From NCBI RefSeq assembly GCF_032854445.1, contig NC_088301.1, positions 24,154,226-24,218,225 on the forward strand: a DNA stretch of 64,000 bases. Direction: 5' to 3'. The stretch's first letter is position 1; every line of letters begins with the position of its first letter. The notes beneath the pieces were generated by a model. It did no database searches. It was not told where the DNA came from and saw only the letters and a list, made by a program, of their open reading frames with translations. The position numbers and the translations under genes are program-made. This DNA is from Liolophura sinensis. Lineage: Eukaryota > Mollusca > Polyplacophora > Chitonida > Chitonidae. This document shows positions 47,818-58,379 of the stretch, piece by piece.

Positions 47818-48081
47818 GTGATTTTTTTTGTCTTATCAGAGTTTGTCGGGGATTTGATAAGGTACATTGATTTAACGCAGTCGTCTGATACGTTTGAAGA
47901 TATACCCAGAATATTACGTTCCTTAAATACATTAGAAGTGACGGATTTTGTTGTGAGCTTTCAGACCCACGCTTGCAGCATGATCAAACATGAAGGGATT
48001 GTAGAAGAGATAAGGATTAACCAAATCCCTTGGGTGTACTCTGGGCTGCCAAAGGCTGCAATGAATGCTCTTAATAATTAA
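47818..48081 (+). other. Open frame of 87 codons, status undecided
   Basis: Unlike most open frames here, this one has no low-complexity sequence and does not overlap a repeat. A pyrimidine tract with TCTTATCAG just inside its 5' end (to 47839) could be a splice acceptor, which would make it a terminal exon reading EFVGDLIRYIDLTQSSDTF and onward to a TAA at 48079. I recognise no domain. Chance is equally likely at this length. Without homology it should not be treated as a gene. Confidence 0.15.
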
Positions 48082-48826
48082 TGTGAAGGGACTGAGGGCC
48101 CACAGGGGTGGTAGAGCTTGTTGAGAGATGTTCATATGCAGGCAGCAGGTTTAACACAAGCTTTTGAAGGTCTAGGGTTGATCTGTAAAAAAATTACGGC
48201 ATCAATAAACAGTAGTAATGCAATTTGCTCTGTGATCCAAACCTATTTTACAGGCATGAATATTCTATTAAAAAAGAAATTTGACACATTACAACTCAAA
48301 AAAAAAAAAAAAGAAAACCCAATGAGGTCAGCGATGTATAGAAGTCTTTGTCATGTGCATGTGTTTATTTTACGTTTTACAAAACAAGTGAGAATGTTTT
48401 GGGTGCTCAACATTTACTGCAGATATGTCTCCAATCATACATGCACGTGTTTATCTACAATTACACGTACTTTTTCTTACTGAAACTATTCGTAAGTTTC
48501 TCATTAAGACATGCCGTGTGTGTGGATATATAATAGCTTGTGAAGTATTTCAGGCTGAAAAGAAATAATAAATATGGTATCCCCATATGGTGGAATGAGA
48601 AGGGGTACTTTTAAGGGCTTCGATTAATTGCCAGACCAAAATTTCATTTGTACAAAATAAAATTCACTGAAGTTTCAAAACTTTATGATGACATGCATTC
48701 AGTTCCAGTAGTGTTACTTCAGTCGACTTAAAGACCAGGTGTTTATGCATTTCCTGTATTTTGACGGAGTAAGTGGGCAGTGAAGATGGGATAGAGGGAT
48801 GTAGTGCTGGAGGAGGATGGATGGGG
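48082..48826. other. Unannotated
   Basis: Poly-A lies at 48298-48313. The frames at 48118-48483 and 48348-48533 have no domain. I see nothing else. Confidence 0.45.
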
Positions 48827-48847
48827 TTGGGGGTGGGGGGGGGGGGG
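48827..48847 (+). other. G-run
   Basis: GGGGGTGGGGG and further G make a nearly pure G tract of about 20 bases. Confidence 0.85.
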
Positions 48848-49130
48848 TAGAAGAAGCAGCAGTCATGGGTAGCATGGGAGATGAGTAAATAGGTCTCCCT
48901 GTCCATACACCTTCCATGTGCCTAGCTAGGGGACAGTAACACTGTTTATACATGCCATATTTCATCTGGGCAGCAGTAATCAAAGCCAACCATCTAATAG
49001 TCCCCATCTGTCCCACTCTCAAATAAGTCGCCCCAGAGGGCTAGTGTACTTTCCCAGGCTAACAACTCCCCCCCTCCCCCTCATCCACTCCAGTTGTCTT
49101 AGGTCCACTGACTGTAACAAACCTGTACCA

Positions 49131-49760
49131 GCAGAATCTGGTGTATGTATTGTGCATGTACCAAGTGTTGTAAACAGAATTTTTACAAAAGTGTAAAACT
49201 ACCATAGGTAAAGTAAACTGAACTTGAACCAACTGCGCTTGCTGTGTATGGTACATGTATGTGAACCAAGTGTTATCAAATAGAATTTGTACCATCTGAG
49301 CCTCGTATGTGTACTATACGTGAAAAAATGTTGTAAACCAAACTTGTACCAAGTGAGCTTTGTATAAGTACCGAACATGACCTAAATGTTGCAAAGTGAA
49401 CTTGTACCAGCTGAGCCTCATACATGTACTACATGTATACCTGAACCAAATGTTGTAAACCAAACTTGTACCAAGTGAGCTTTGTATATGTACTACATGT
49501 ATACCTGAACCAAATGTTGTAAACCAAACTTGTACCAAGTGAGCTTTGTATATGTACTACATGTATACATGAACCAAATGTTGTAAACCAAACTTGTACC
49601 AAGTGAGCTTTGTATATGTACTACATGTATACATGAACCAAATGTCATAAACCAGACTTGTACCAAGTGAGCTTTGTATATGTACTACATGTATACATGA
49701 ACCAAATGTTGTAAACCAAACTTGTACCAAGTGAACCTTGTTTATGTACTGTACATGAAC
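49131..49760. repeat. Minisatellite, 64-bp unit, ~9 copies
   Basis: The unit reads GAACCAAATGTTGTAAACCA, AACTTGTACCAAGTGAGCTT, TGTATATGTACTACATGTAT, ACAT. Clean units start at 49443, 49507, 49571, 49635 and 49699, exactly 64 bp apart. Units left of about 49440 are progressively diverged. Minus-strand frames are shadows. Confidence 0.96.
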
Positions 49761-50590
49761 TAAATCTTATAGGTGCAGAAGTTTTGAACACTTACGGGTA
49801 TGATATTACATCATTGTCAACTTTTCACTAATTACTTACATAGTGCCCATTTCAGTGCTCAAATTCAGCCACTTTTTGTCAAACATCCCTGAATAAAGAA
49901 GATACTAAAAGTTTCAGTGTGTATTGAGCTTGATCAGTTCTTTGATTAAAATGTGTGATGTGACATAATCGCTTTTTAATAGTAAGATGCGTATTTATTT
50001 ATAAAGAATGCATTTCAGTCTTTTACCAATTTAAGCCAAAATTTGGTCACCATACCCAACATGTTGACCACAATAAGAAATTTTTTTTGGCCCTGTTATT
50101 AAACTGTGGTGAAAACACGGTTATTTTCTTATTTTGTGCGTGATACTGTGAACATGTTTGATGGGTAATTGTGATGTTGACAGATGAGTAAGGTACATGT
50201 ACATGTACTTGATGAACTTTATAATATGTCACTATTTAACAGTATAAGCGTAAACTTAGTACATGGTCTCAATTAATAACGAGGGTATTTTGTGGTTGAG
50301 GCATCTGTGCTCTATAATTACACCCTTGGTCACATATACACTGTGTTCATTGTACCTCTGAGTGTAATTTATGTGCTATTGACCTCCAACCTTAATATTG
50401 TGGCAGGATGCGTACAAAGTTGTGTGCAATTACTTGGTTACAGATCAGAGTAGTAAGTTTAAAACCATATGGGCTTGTGGTAGGGGGAGGTCAGGCCCAC
50501 CGTCTGTGCCAGGGTGGATGTAGGAATGTATAGTGAATATAGTCTCAGTACATGCACAGTACGCTGGTCTCACCTTGATGTCATTTGTAG
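49761..50590. other. Unannotated
   Basis: This is unique AT-rich sequence with no gene seen. Confidence 0.5.
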
Positions 50591-51172
50591 TGATGTATTA
50601 ATTGGCTATACATTCAGTACAGCACACAGGTGTTATTTGTGTAAATGTAATTGGGCACATAATCAGTATAGTACACTGATGCTTTTGTGTTAATGTATTG
50701 GGCACACAATCACTACAGTACACTGATGCCATTTGTGTTAATGTATTGGGCACACAATCAGTACAGTACACTGGTGCCATTTGTGTTAATGTATTGGGCA
50801 CACAATCAGTACAGCACACTCGTGCCATTTGTGTTAATGTGTTGGGCACACAATCAGTACAGCACACTCGTGCCATTTGTGTTAATGTATTGGGCACACA
50901 ATCAGTACAGTACACTAGTACTATTTGTGTTAATGTATTGGGCACACAATCAGTACAGCACACTGATGCCATTTGTGTTAATGTATTGGGCACACAATTA
51001 GTACAGCACACTGATGCCATTTGTGTTCATGTACTGAGCACACAATGAGTACAACACACTGGTGCCATTTGTGTTAATGTATTGGGCACACAATCAGTAC
51101 AGTACACTGGCACCATTTCTGTTAATGTATTGGATACACAATCAGCACGGTACACTGTTCTCACTTTGGTTT
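50591..51172. repeat. Minisatellite, 48-bp unit, ~12 copies
   Basis: The unit reads TGTTAATGTATTGGGCACAC, AATCAGTACAGTACACTGAT, GCCATTTG. Because 48 is a multiple of three, 16-residue protein repeats (MYWAHNQYSTLVPFVL) appear on the + strand and others on the - strand. These are not genes. It is contiguous with, and related to, the 59-bp array that follows. Confidence 0.96.
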
Positions 51173-52190
51173 CATTTGTATGAATGTATTGGGTACAAAA
51201 TCAGTAGGATACAATGGTTTCACTTTGGTGGTGTGTCAATGTATTGGGTACACAATCAGTACAGTACACTGGTCTCACTTTGGTGTCATTTGTGTCAGTG
51301 TATTGGATACACAATCAGCACAGTACACTGGCCTCACTTTGGTGTCATTTGTGTCAATGTATTGGGTACACAATCAGCACAGTACACTGGTCTCACTTTG
51401 GTGTCATTTATATTAATGTATTGGGTACACAATCAGCACAGTACTCTGGTTTCACTTTGGTGTCATTTGTATTAATGTATTGGGTACACAATCAGCATGG
51501 TACACTGTTCTTACTTTGGTTTCATTTGTGTCAGTGTATTGGATGCACAATCAGCACAGTACACTGGCCTCACTCTGGTGTCATTTGTGTCAATGTATTG
51601 GGTACACAATCAGCACAGTACACTGGTCTCACTTTGGTGTCATTTATATTAATGTATTGGGTACACAATCAGCACAGTACTCTGGTTTCACTTTGGTGTC
51701 ATTTGTATTAATGTATTGGGTACACAATCAGCATGGTACACTGTTCTTACTTTGGTTTCATTTGTGTCAGTGTATTGGATACACAATCAGCACAGTACAC
51801 TGGCCTCACTCTGGTGTCATTTGTGTCAATGTATTGGGTACACAATCAGCACAGTACACTGGTCTCACTTTGGTGTCATTTGTATTAATGTATTGGGTAC
51901 ACAATCAGCACAGTACTCTGGTTTCACTTTGGTGTCATTTGTATTAATGTATTGGGTACACAATCAGCATGGTACACTGTTCTTACTTTGGTTTCATTTG
52001 TGTCAGTGTATTGGATGCACAATCAGCACAGTACACTGGTCTCATTTTGGTGTCATTTGTGCCAATGTATTGGGTACACAATCAGCACAGTACACTGGTC
52101 TCACTTTGGTGTCATTTTTGTGAATGCATTTGGTATGCAGTCAGTACAGCACACTGGTACATCTCACTTAGATACCACTTATAAACATTA
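51173..52190. repeat. Minisatellite, 59-bp unit, ~17 copies, 236-bp higher-order repeat
   Basis: The unit is the 48-bp sequence with an extra 11 bp (CTCACTTTGGT-like) between ACTGGT and GTCATTTG. A marked variant (ATCAGCATGGTACACTG) recurs at 51491, 51727 and 51963, exactly 236 bp (4 x 59) apart. The long plus-strand open frames (up to 165 codons) that restart at 236-bp intervals are read-throughs of this array. Confidence 0.97.
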
Positions 52191-52690
52191 ACATATTAAC
52201 TATACAATCAGCACAGCACACTGGTCCCACTTAGAAATGACTATTCCATTAGTATGTAATCAGCATACTGTATATCTTATTCAAAGATAACTTTTTACAG
52301 CTCACATGAGTAGATTATATTGCATAATTTATGATTTTTTATTTTTGCTTAACTGGGTAACAAGTTTTGAATTGATAGCCTGTATAAAAAAAAGTCAGCA
52401 GCATCTATGAACATGCCACAATATGTAAAACTTTTTGAGTGGTATTTTTTCACAAAGCTGCTTATATGTTTTTTATTTATTTATTTTTTAATCATTTTTT
52501 TCATTGAACTTGAATACTGAATATCATTTTACATACAGATATGTCAGTTTACTCACCAGTCATGGATACTGGGCTATTAGTGTATTATTTGGGTAATGAC
52601 TTGACATAGTTAGTCATCTTGCCTTTAGTGCAATGTAAATTCATCATCGCATTGCCATTATTGAAAATCTCTCATTCATTTATTCGTTGG
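52191..52690. other. Decayed array edge, then unannotated
   Basis: Two worn units of the previous array extend to about 52265 (ATCAGCACAGCACACTGGTC). The rest is AT-rich unique sequence. Confidence 0.55.
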
Positions 52691-53055
52691 TGGGGGCCTG
52701 GAATTACGGCTCTCCCAGATCTGCAGATAAGACTTGCCTATCGGCAAGCAAGCATATTGATCAGTTTATAAGCGCCCCAGATAGACTGCACAGGCCAATG
52801 GCAGCAGGCGTCTCATGCAGCGCACACCGTGGCTTGTGTCCTTTTATGTCTCGCTAATTGATGAGTCAGGTCAGTTCACACATCCAATTAGACTGGGATC
52901 TTCAGCTGACTCAAACTTCGCACATTTCCCTTTTCACGCTACTCTGAGCATGTTCATTGAAATTAATAGATTGTGATGTCATTTGCATATCGGCACATTA
53001 CATAGGCTTTGGCTGATCAATGTTCTAACCTTTGCCCTGGAGTGCAATTGGAAAA
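52691..53055. other. Non-repetitive island with octamer and AP-1 motifs (possible conserved non-coding element)
   Basis: This is free of simple repeats and balanced in composition. It holds CTAATTGATGAGTCAG (homeodomain TAATTG next to AP-1 TGAGTCA, 52862-52868), a perfect POU octamer ATTTGCAT at 52981-52988 and TTGATCAA-like sites. It contrasts sharply with the satellite arrays just upstream. The regulatory role is inference. Confidence 0.35.
52981..52988 (+). promoter_or_regulatory. POU octamer ATTTGCAT
   Basis: This is a perfect octamer within GTCATTTGCATATCGG. The motif is short and common by chance in AT-rich DNA. Its interest comes from its setting in the non-repetitive island. Confidence 0.4.
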
Positions 53056-53743
53056 TTTTCTGAGTGACAAAACTTGCAGAGTTCCATTAAAAAGCAAAGT
53101 TGCCCCGTGCCCCCCCACCTCCTCTTAAAGGAATAAACCCTGGAAGGTTAAAGTAATGGTCTTATGTTTCTGTGATGTCAACCATTATCCTTACAACAAA
53201 AAAACATCATCAATGCATTGAACAATACAAGATACTAAATAATAGTTATTTTCTTTTTTTTTAACCAGTTTATTTATAATGTCTATGGGGTTTGCTATAA
53301 TGTTAAAATGTTCCTTTTCAACAAGGAATCGGTGTCTGTCTTTAATGGAAGGTGTATGAGTTCAACCCCTAATCAAGTCATACCACTGAGGTCCAAATTT
53401 TTGTTCTCTTGGAAGTAGGCAATTTGAAGGGGGTGTTAGGACTACATGTTTGACAGTCATTGGCTATACACTTCTCCAAGATAAAGCTTTAAATCAGCCG
53501 TTAGATTTAAAACAGAATGTGGGCGGCAAGATGAAGTTCCAGTGCAAAAGTTACATATTAAATTGTTTTCTTATTGGCAAAATGGAGGGGGAGAGGTGAA
53601 TTTGAACACTTCCTCGTATTGATCAGTAGCTTCGTAACTTATGCAAACAGCTCTTAGTCCACTAAAATGGCTGTGTATGTTTTATGTACCATATGTGACC
53701 ATAATTTTGTAAATGGTTAAGTTGCCTGAGAGTATTTCTTTTT
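53056..53743. other. Unannotated
   Basis: This is unique sequence with no gene seen. Confidence 0.5.
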
Positions 53744-53870
53744 ATCTTAGAAAGGTGTTTTGAGGTTTTTTTTTTGAAAGGTACATCTAGGATGATATTC
53801 TATGAGGGAAGTGTAAGTTTTAACACCAAAAGTAATTTTCAGTAATCTTGATATGCCTGTACGAAATGCC
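53744..53870 (+). repeat. Dispersed repeat R4 copy
   Basis: TCTTAGAAAGGTGTTTTGAG, GATGATATTCTATGAGGGAA and CACCAAAAGTAATTTTCAGT are collinear with 34841-34970. Confidence 0.68.
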
Positions 53871-53960
53871 CTTTGTTGGGTGCAGGTTATGTAATGTAAA
53901 TACAGTCTTTATGTACTTGTATGTGTTCTGTGTCTTAACCTTTACCAGTAGAAGCTTTTG

Positions 53961-53962
<2 letters not shown>

Positions 53963-54016
<54 letters not shown>
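53963..54016. repeat. (TA)n microsatellite
   Basis: There are about 27 uninterrupted TA dinucleotides. Confidence 0.98.
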
Positions 54017-54020
<4 letters not shown>

Positions 54021-54054
54021 CCTATGTTGAAATAAGTATACTGTATAATGCCAA

Positions 54055-54172
54055 CACTAAACTTTTTCTGATAAGAAATTAATCCAACTCCACAAAAAAC
54101 TCCTAAGATGCCCTATAAGGTGGACGAATCAGAATCAAGTTAAATATGTCACTCAGTTGAAATACAGTAAGC
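54055..54172 (-). repeat. Dispersed repeat R3, copy 4
   Basis: CTTTTTCTGATAAGAAATTA, ATCCAACTCCACAAAAAACT, CCTATAAGGTGGACGAATCA and CAGTTGAAATACAG match copies 1 to 3 in order. Confidence 0.75.
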
Positions 54173-54886
54173 CATATATGTATATGAAAGCTATTGACTC
54201 CAGCTTGCAGATAGACTTTGCCCAGGACTGTAAACATTTATTACACGAAGTGGCAAATAATCTACCTGCTGCCATCAGGCAGCAAACTGTGGCATATGGC
54301 AAAGTGTAACCTAGCCAGAAGTTGAAGTTAGTACACTTTAGGTTTTCTTTAGTTCCGCATGGCTAGTTTGCTAACCGCAGGTTTGTGTGTGTGTGAAGAG
54401 GAACGATAGGTGTGCCATCTGTCAGTCAGCCACCGCATGAATTAATTAAAACTCCTTGAAAAGGGGGACCATCTGTAGATGTCATAATATGGTAAGACCA
54501 GCGTCTGTGTGTGTATGTCACTGGCTTTGTGCTTTATTGTAGCACCATCTACATTTGGTACCTAGCAAACAACTGCCACCATCACACTATTCATTTGAAC
54601 ATAAACCACACGGTGCCTTCTATCTTCAGTTTTTCTTCTTCTTTTAGACTGCTCAAGTAACAGATGTTTAGTGTGACCAAAGCACTTGTTGGTTATTGAG
54701 AGCCAGGGTTGACAGTAGATTAAAAAAAAAATTGTTTTTCACACAAATAATGCACACATGCCAAACTGCGTAGAAGAAAATATGCTGCAAGATATAGCTT
54801 AAGGGTTTTGTATAACTCAATAGACTATGCTGTAAAGTCTGCAGCTCCCAAAATTCTGAAGTGAGAAATCCCATCTTGTGAGGCAG

Positions 54887-54892
<6 letters not shown>
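54173..54892. other. Unannotated
   Basis: This is unique sequence. A short inverted motif, CTGCTGCC...GGCAGCA, lies near 54268-54285. No gene is supported. Confidence 0.5.

Positions 54893-54939
<47 letters not shown>
54893..54939. repeat. (TA)n microsatellite
   Basis: TA dinucleotides run nearly uninterrupted. Confidence 0.98.
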
Positions 54940-54941
<2 letters not shown>

Positions 54942-55006
54942 CAAACATTCATGGAGAATATACAAATATTTGACAGGTGGTGAAATCTGAAAGTCCGTTA
55001 AAGATT

Positions 55007-55393
55007 TTTTATTTGCAGAAAACTTCAAAAATGTTTTCTGTTTTGCATCTAAAATCTTGCATTATAATAACAAATGCAAAAATAAAGCAGTAGATAATAG
55101 AAGATCATATCAATTATAAAAACATTATCTTGTTTTATTTTATTTGCAGAAAACTTCAAAAATGTTTTCTGTTTTGCATCTGAAATCTTGCGTTATAATA
55201 ACAAATGCAAAAATAAAGCAGTAGATAATAGAAGATCATATCAATTATAAAAACATTATCTTGTTTTATTTTATTTGCAGAAAACTTCAAAAATGTTTTC
55301 TGTTTTGCATCTGAAATCTTGCGTTATAATAACAAATGCAAAAATAAAGCAGTAGATAATAGAAGATCATATCAATTATAAAAACATTGTCTT
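55007..55393. repeat. Young tandem triplication, 131-bp unit
   Basis: GCAGAAAACTTCAAAAATGT begins units at 55015, 55146 and 55277. Units 2 and 3 are identical over about 110 bp and unit 1 differs at two sites, so the amplification is recent. Units 2 and 3 are preceded by TTGTTTTATTTTATTTGCAG, which resembles a splice acceptor, but the unit is AT-rich and closed to coding. Confidence 0.97.
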
Positions 55394-55993
55394 GTACATG
55401 TTAAGAGTTCAAACTCACTAGTCTGTATTAAACATACGGGCTGGATTTGAATATACAGCCTTATCAGTCAAGTTACACATAGTTACAGCAAGTCAGCGCT
55501 TAAGACAGCCATGACATCAAGGCCTAATTAAATGAGTGTGTTACACTCTGAACAGTATTCTGGTTAAGTCGGGTGATGTAGATGAGCCTAATCTGAAATA
55601 GAGTGTAGGGAGGGCAACCACTGCTGGCAAAATACCACACCAACCCACTGAAAAATGGGAGTTCAAATCTGGCTCTGGTTTTGTCGATGACAGAGTCTGG
55701 TGTTGTGTCGCTTGCTTTTAATCTGATTTTCTCTGAGTTATATTAACTGATGTCATCTTTGACGTTCGTAAGTAGTCACATTTTTGAAATATGGTTTGCA
55801 CAGGTTCCTGAATGCTCAATTTAAATAAATTCAATGCCTTTTAAGTATTTCAGCTTATTTTTGTCTTCTCGAAAAGTCTGAAATTCAATTAGAATCTAAA
55901 AAAATAAAATAAACTGAAATAAAAAAATAAACAGATTGACCACTTACATATAATGTGTGTACATATATGCATAATATCATGAGAAAATATTCT
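55394..55993. other. Unannotated
   Basis: GAGTTCAAATCTGGCTCTGG near 55660 resembles a tRNA T-arm and could be a relic SINE head, but no box A or tail is visible. Confidence 0.4.
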
Positions 55994-56007
55994 TTATATT
56001 TTCACAG
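55994..56007. other. Target-site duplication, left copy
   Basis: TTATATTTTCACAG is repeated exactly at 56274-56287, flanking the SINE at 56008-56273. Confidence 0.9.
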
Positions 56008-56273
56008 GGGCCTCCGTGGCTCAGTCGGTTAGCGCGCTAGCGCAGTGTAATGACCCAGAAGCCTCTCACCAATGCGGTCGCTGTGAGTTCAAGTCCAGCT
56101 CATGCTGGCTTCCTCTCCGGCCGTAAGTGGGAAGGTCTGCCAGCAACCTGCGGATGGTCGTGGGTTTCCCCCAGGCTCTGCCCGGTTTCCACCCACCATA
56201 ATGCTGGCCGCCGTTGTATAAGTGAAATATTCTTGAGTACGGCGTAAAACACCAATCAAATAAAATAAATAAA
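56008..56273 (+). mobile_element. SINE family A, full-length, intact Pol III promoter boxes
   Basis: This is a 266-bp element flanked by a perfect 14-bp target-site duplication. The head has box A TGGCTCAGTCGG (56017-56028) and box B GTTCAAGTC (56087-56095), both matching tRNA consensus. The body is GCTTCCTCTCCGGCC, CAACCTGCGGATGGTCGTGG, CATAATGCTGG. The tail, TTCTTGAGTACGGCGTAAAA plus CACCAATCAAAT, ends in (AAAT)n. It is non-autonomous and would be mobilised by a partner LINE. The intact boxes and flanking duplication make it the youngest-looking copy here. The 65-codon frame at 56050-56247 is the SINE body. Confidence 0.97.
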
Positions 56274-56287
56274 TTATATTTTCACAG
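56274..56287. other. Target-site duplication, right copy
   Basis: TTATATTTTCACAG is identical to 55994-56007. Confidence 0.9.
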
Positions 56288-56535
56288 CGTGTTTATCAAA
56301 CATGAAGAAACAATGTCTTGGGACTTTAGTAGGACTTTACACATACCTGTACATGTAAAATAGGGGTAAACGAGGGCTCTTGAATTTAGCCTGAATGGGT
56401 AGACCTACACTAAAGTTGTTGTGTCTGAAGTCATGTAAGCAGTGTGAACCCTGATTAAAATGTAACTTACATGACAGTTTATTGAATTTAAAGTATTAAT
56501 CGGCATAAAAGTTCTTGGATCACTTTACATTCATC
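56288..56535. other. Spacer between two inverted SINEs
   Basis: This is unique AT-rich sequence and forms the loop of a potential inverted-repeat transcript. Confidence 0.5.
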
Positions 56536-56784
56536 TTTTTTTATTTGATTGGTGTTTTATGCCGTACTCAAGAATATTTCACTTACTCCATGGCGGCTAG
56601 CATTATGGTGGATGGAAACCGGGCAGAAACCCACAACCATCCGCAGGTTGCTGGCAGACCTTCCCACGTATGGCCGGAGAGGAAGCCAGCATGAGCTGAA
56701 TTTAAACTCACAGCGACCGCATTGGTGAGAGACTTCTGGGTCATTGCGCTGCACTAGCTCGCCAACCAACTGAACCCCACCTAC
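56536..56784 (-). mobile_element. SINE family A, near full length, inverted relative to 56008
   Basis: On the minus strand it has a decayed head (GTTCAGTTGGTTGGCGAGCT), GAGTTTAAATTCAGCTCATG as box B region, then the shared body and the tail ending AACACCAATCAAATAAAAAA. Compared with the 56008 copy it lacks a few bases around the CCCAGGCTCTGCCC block. Confidence 0.95.
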
Positions 56785-57370
56785 AGCAACTTTTTGGGGT
56801 GAAATAAACATGTACTGTATTAATTCTTTACTGTACACCTGTCACTGTACGCATGGTAATTGTCAGTGCTGTTTTTTGTACATCAGACTCGTGCAGTATT
56901 CAGTAGATTTACTTTGTGCTTTAGGAAGAATAGAAGTATTGGGACGCATATGTAAAATTCACTTAATCATTAATGTGACTGTAAAACCAGATGAAATTTG
57001 CCTCTCCTATCAGTCACTATAGTCAATAAATATAACAGTGATTGATAGCTGTTACAGGCAACAATTGCATACACAGATCCTCCAGGGTCTACTACACACC
57101 ATATATAGTTTTGGGTAGGGGAGGGGGGTGGCAGATAATGTTTGCTGGCATGGTCCCGTAATCCTAATATTTAATGGGGGCAATTCCAAAGCTTTGCCAG
57201 GAAGACTTATTGTGCCTCAGATTGCTTTGATGTGTAGCACAGCTTTCAATTATTCATACAGTCAAGTTGGTGTTATCTAATCTTGTAGACGCCTCTCACT
57301 AACCAATCTGCTATGATGGAATTAGCTTCAGTTTCATGGAATCCCCAATGAATAGATTTTAGTATCGTTA
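56785..57370. other. Unannotated
   Basis: A short G-rich run lies near 57116-57129. No gene is supported. Confidence 0.5.
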
Positions 57371-57412
57371 TTTATTTCATATTTATATGATTGGCGTTTT
57401 ATGCCGTATTTT
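57371..57412 (-). mobile_element. SINE family A, tail fragment
   Basis: TTTATATGATTGGCGTTTTA and TGCCGTATTTTAG match the reverse complement of the family A 3' end only. Confidence 0.6.
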
Positions 57413-58379
57413 AGCATCCTTTAGTTGTTTTGTACGAATTAACCATGAACTGGTAAAGTTACTAATACGAATCTCCGTAATTACCACAATAACAAAGTGA
57501 TCTTAAAATTGATCACCTTAAAAGTGTTATTTTATTACATATACATGTATTTGCAACAAAAAATACATTTTTTTTTCCAAGGGATTTTTTTTAGAGCAAA
57601 TGCAGTACATGTAGATTGCAATATGTTTCTGTAGATTTGTTGTGAAAATAATCTATATCAGTATGTGCTTTATAATAGATATGATGCGTTGAAGTTTAGC
57701 CTTACATAAAGGAGCCTCTTCAAATTGTGTGTTGATTTCATTAACAGCATTAGCCTGGAAGCCCTTCATAAATCATAATTCCATGGTTGAAGTTATTAAT
57801 ACTTGGCCCCCACACCTCCATCCCCTACTCCCGGCAAATGTCTGTGTTTCCATTCACTCAGGCTTTGAATTTCATCAGCAGCAAACTTGCTCAAGTAGAT
57901 GGCAGTGCACATTCTCTTTGGACATAATAGAACACATACATAATCCATGTACCTTAGCTAGGTGGCTGTTTGTCTGTCCTATTGTGTACGGTTGTACACA
58001 CATAATACCCTAATGGCTTCCCCTTACATTGACCCTAGGCCTGCTGCTTTGCTCAAGATGACAACAATACAGCCGAATCAGCGTGTACAGGTCATGTGAT
58101 TTATACCACAGCTCATTGCCTACTTAATGCTGATGAGTTAGGTTGTCCATGCAGTTAAACATCGTGTTTTTACGAGCCATTTTCACAAGGCAAATAAACT
58201 CACTGACACTGCATTGTTTTTCGACATAACTCTGCATCAATAGAAACTTTAGAGGGTAGGAGGTTTTTTTTTTCAGCCAGTCCGATCTCTGTACAAGAAA
58301 AGATAAGTGGGGTGGGAATAGATTCAGCCCAGGAGGATCTGTCAATATTGAGGCAGGTAAATGTTGTCTGATCCATTTC
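57413..58379. other. Unannotated
   Basis: Bases 57740-58100 are non-repetitive. The 94-codon frame at 57729-58013 has no domain I recognise. I see nothing else. Confidence 0.45.

Noticed and set aside
50598-52191. Long open frames of up to 165 codons with W/H/C-rich protein repeats
   Set aside because: They are read-throughs of the 48/59-bp arrays; several frames are open at once and restart at the 236-bp array period.
56008-56100. A tRNA gene
   Set aside because: Box A and box B match tRNA, but the acceptor and anticodon stems are not restored and the sequence continues into a SINE body with tail and target-site duplication.
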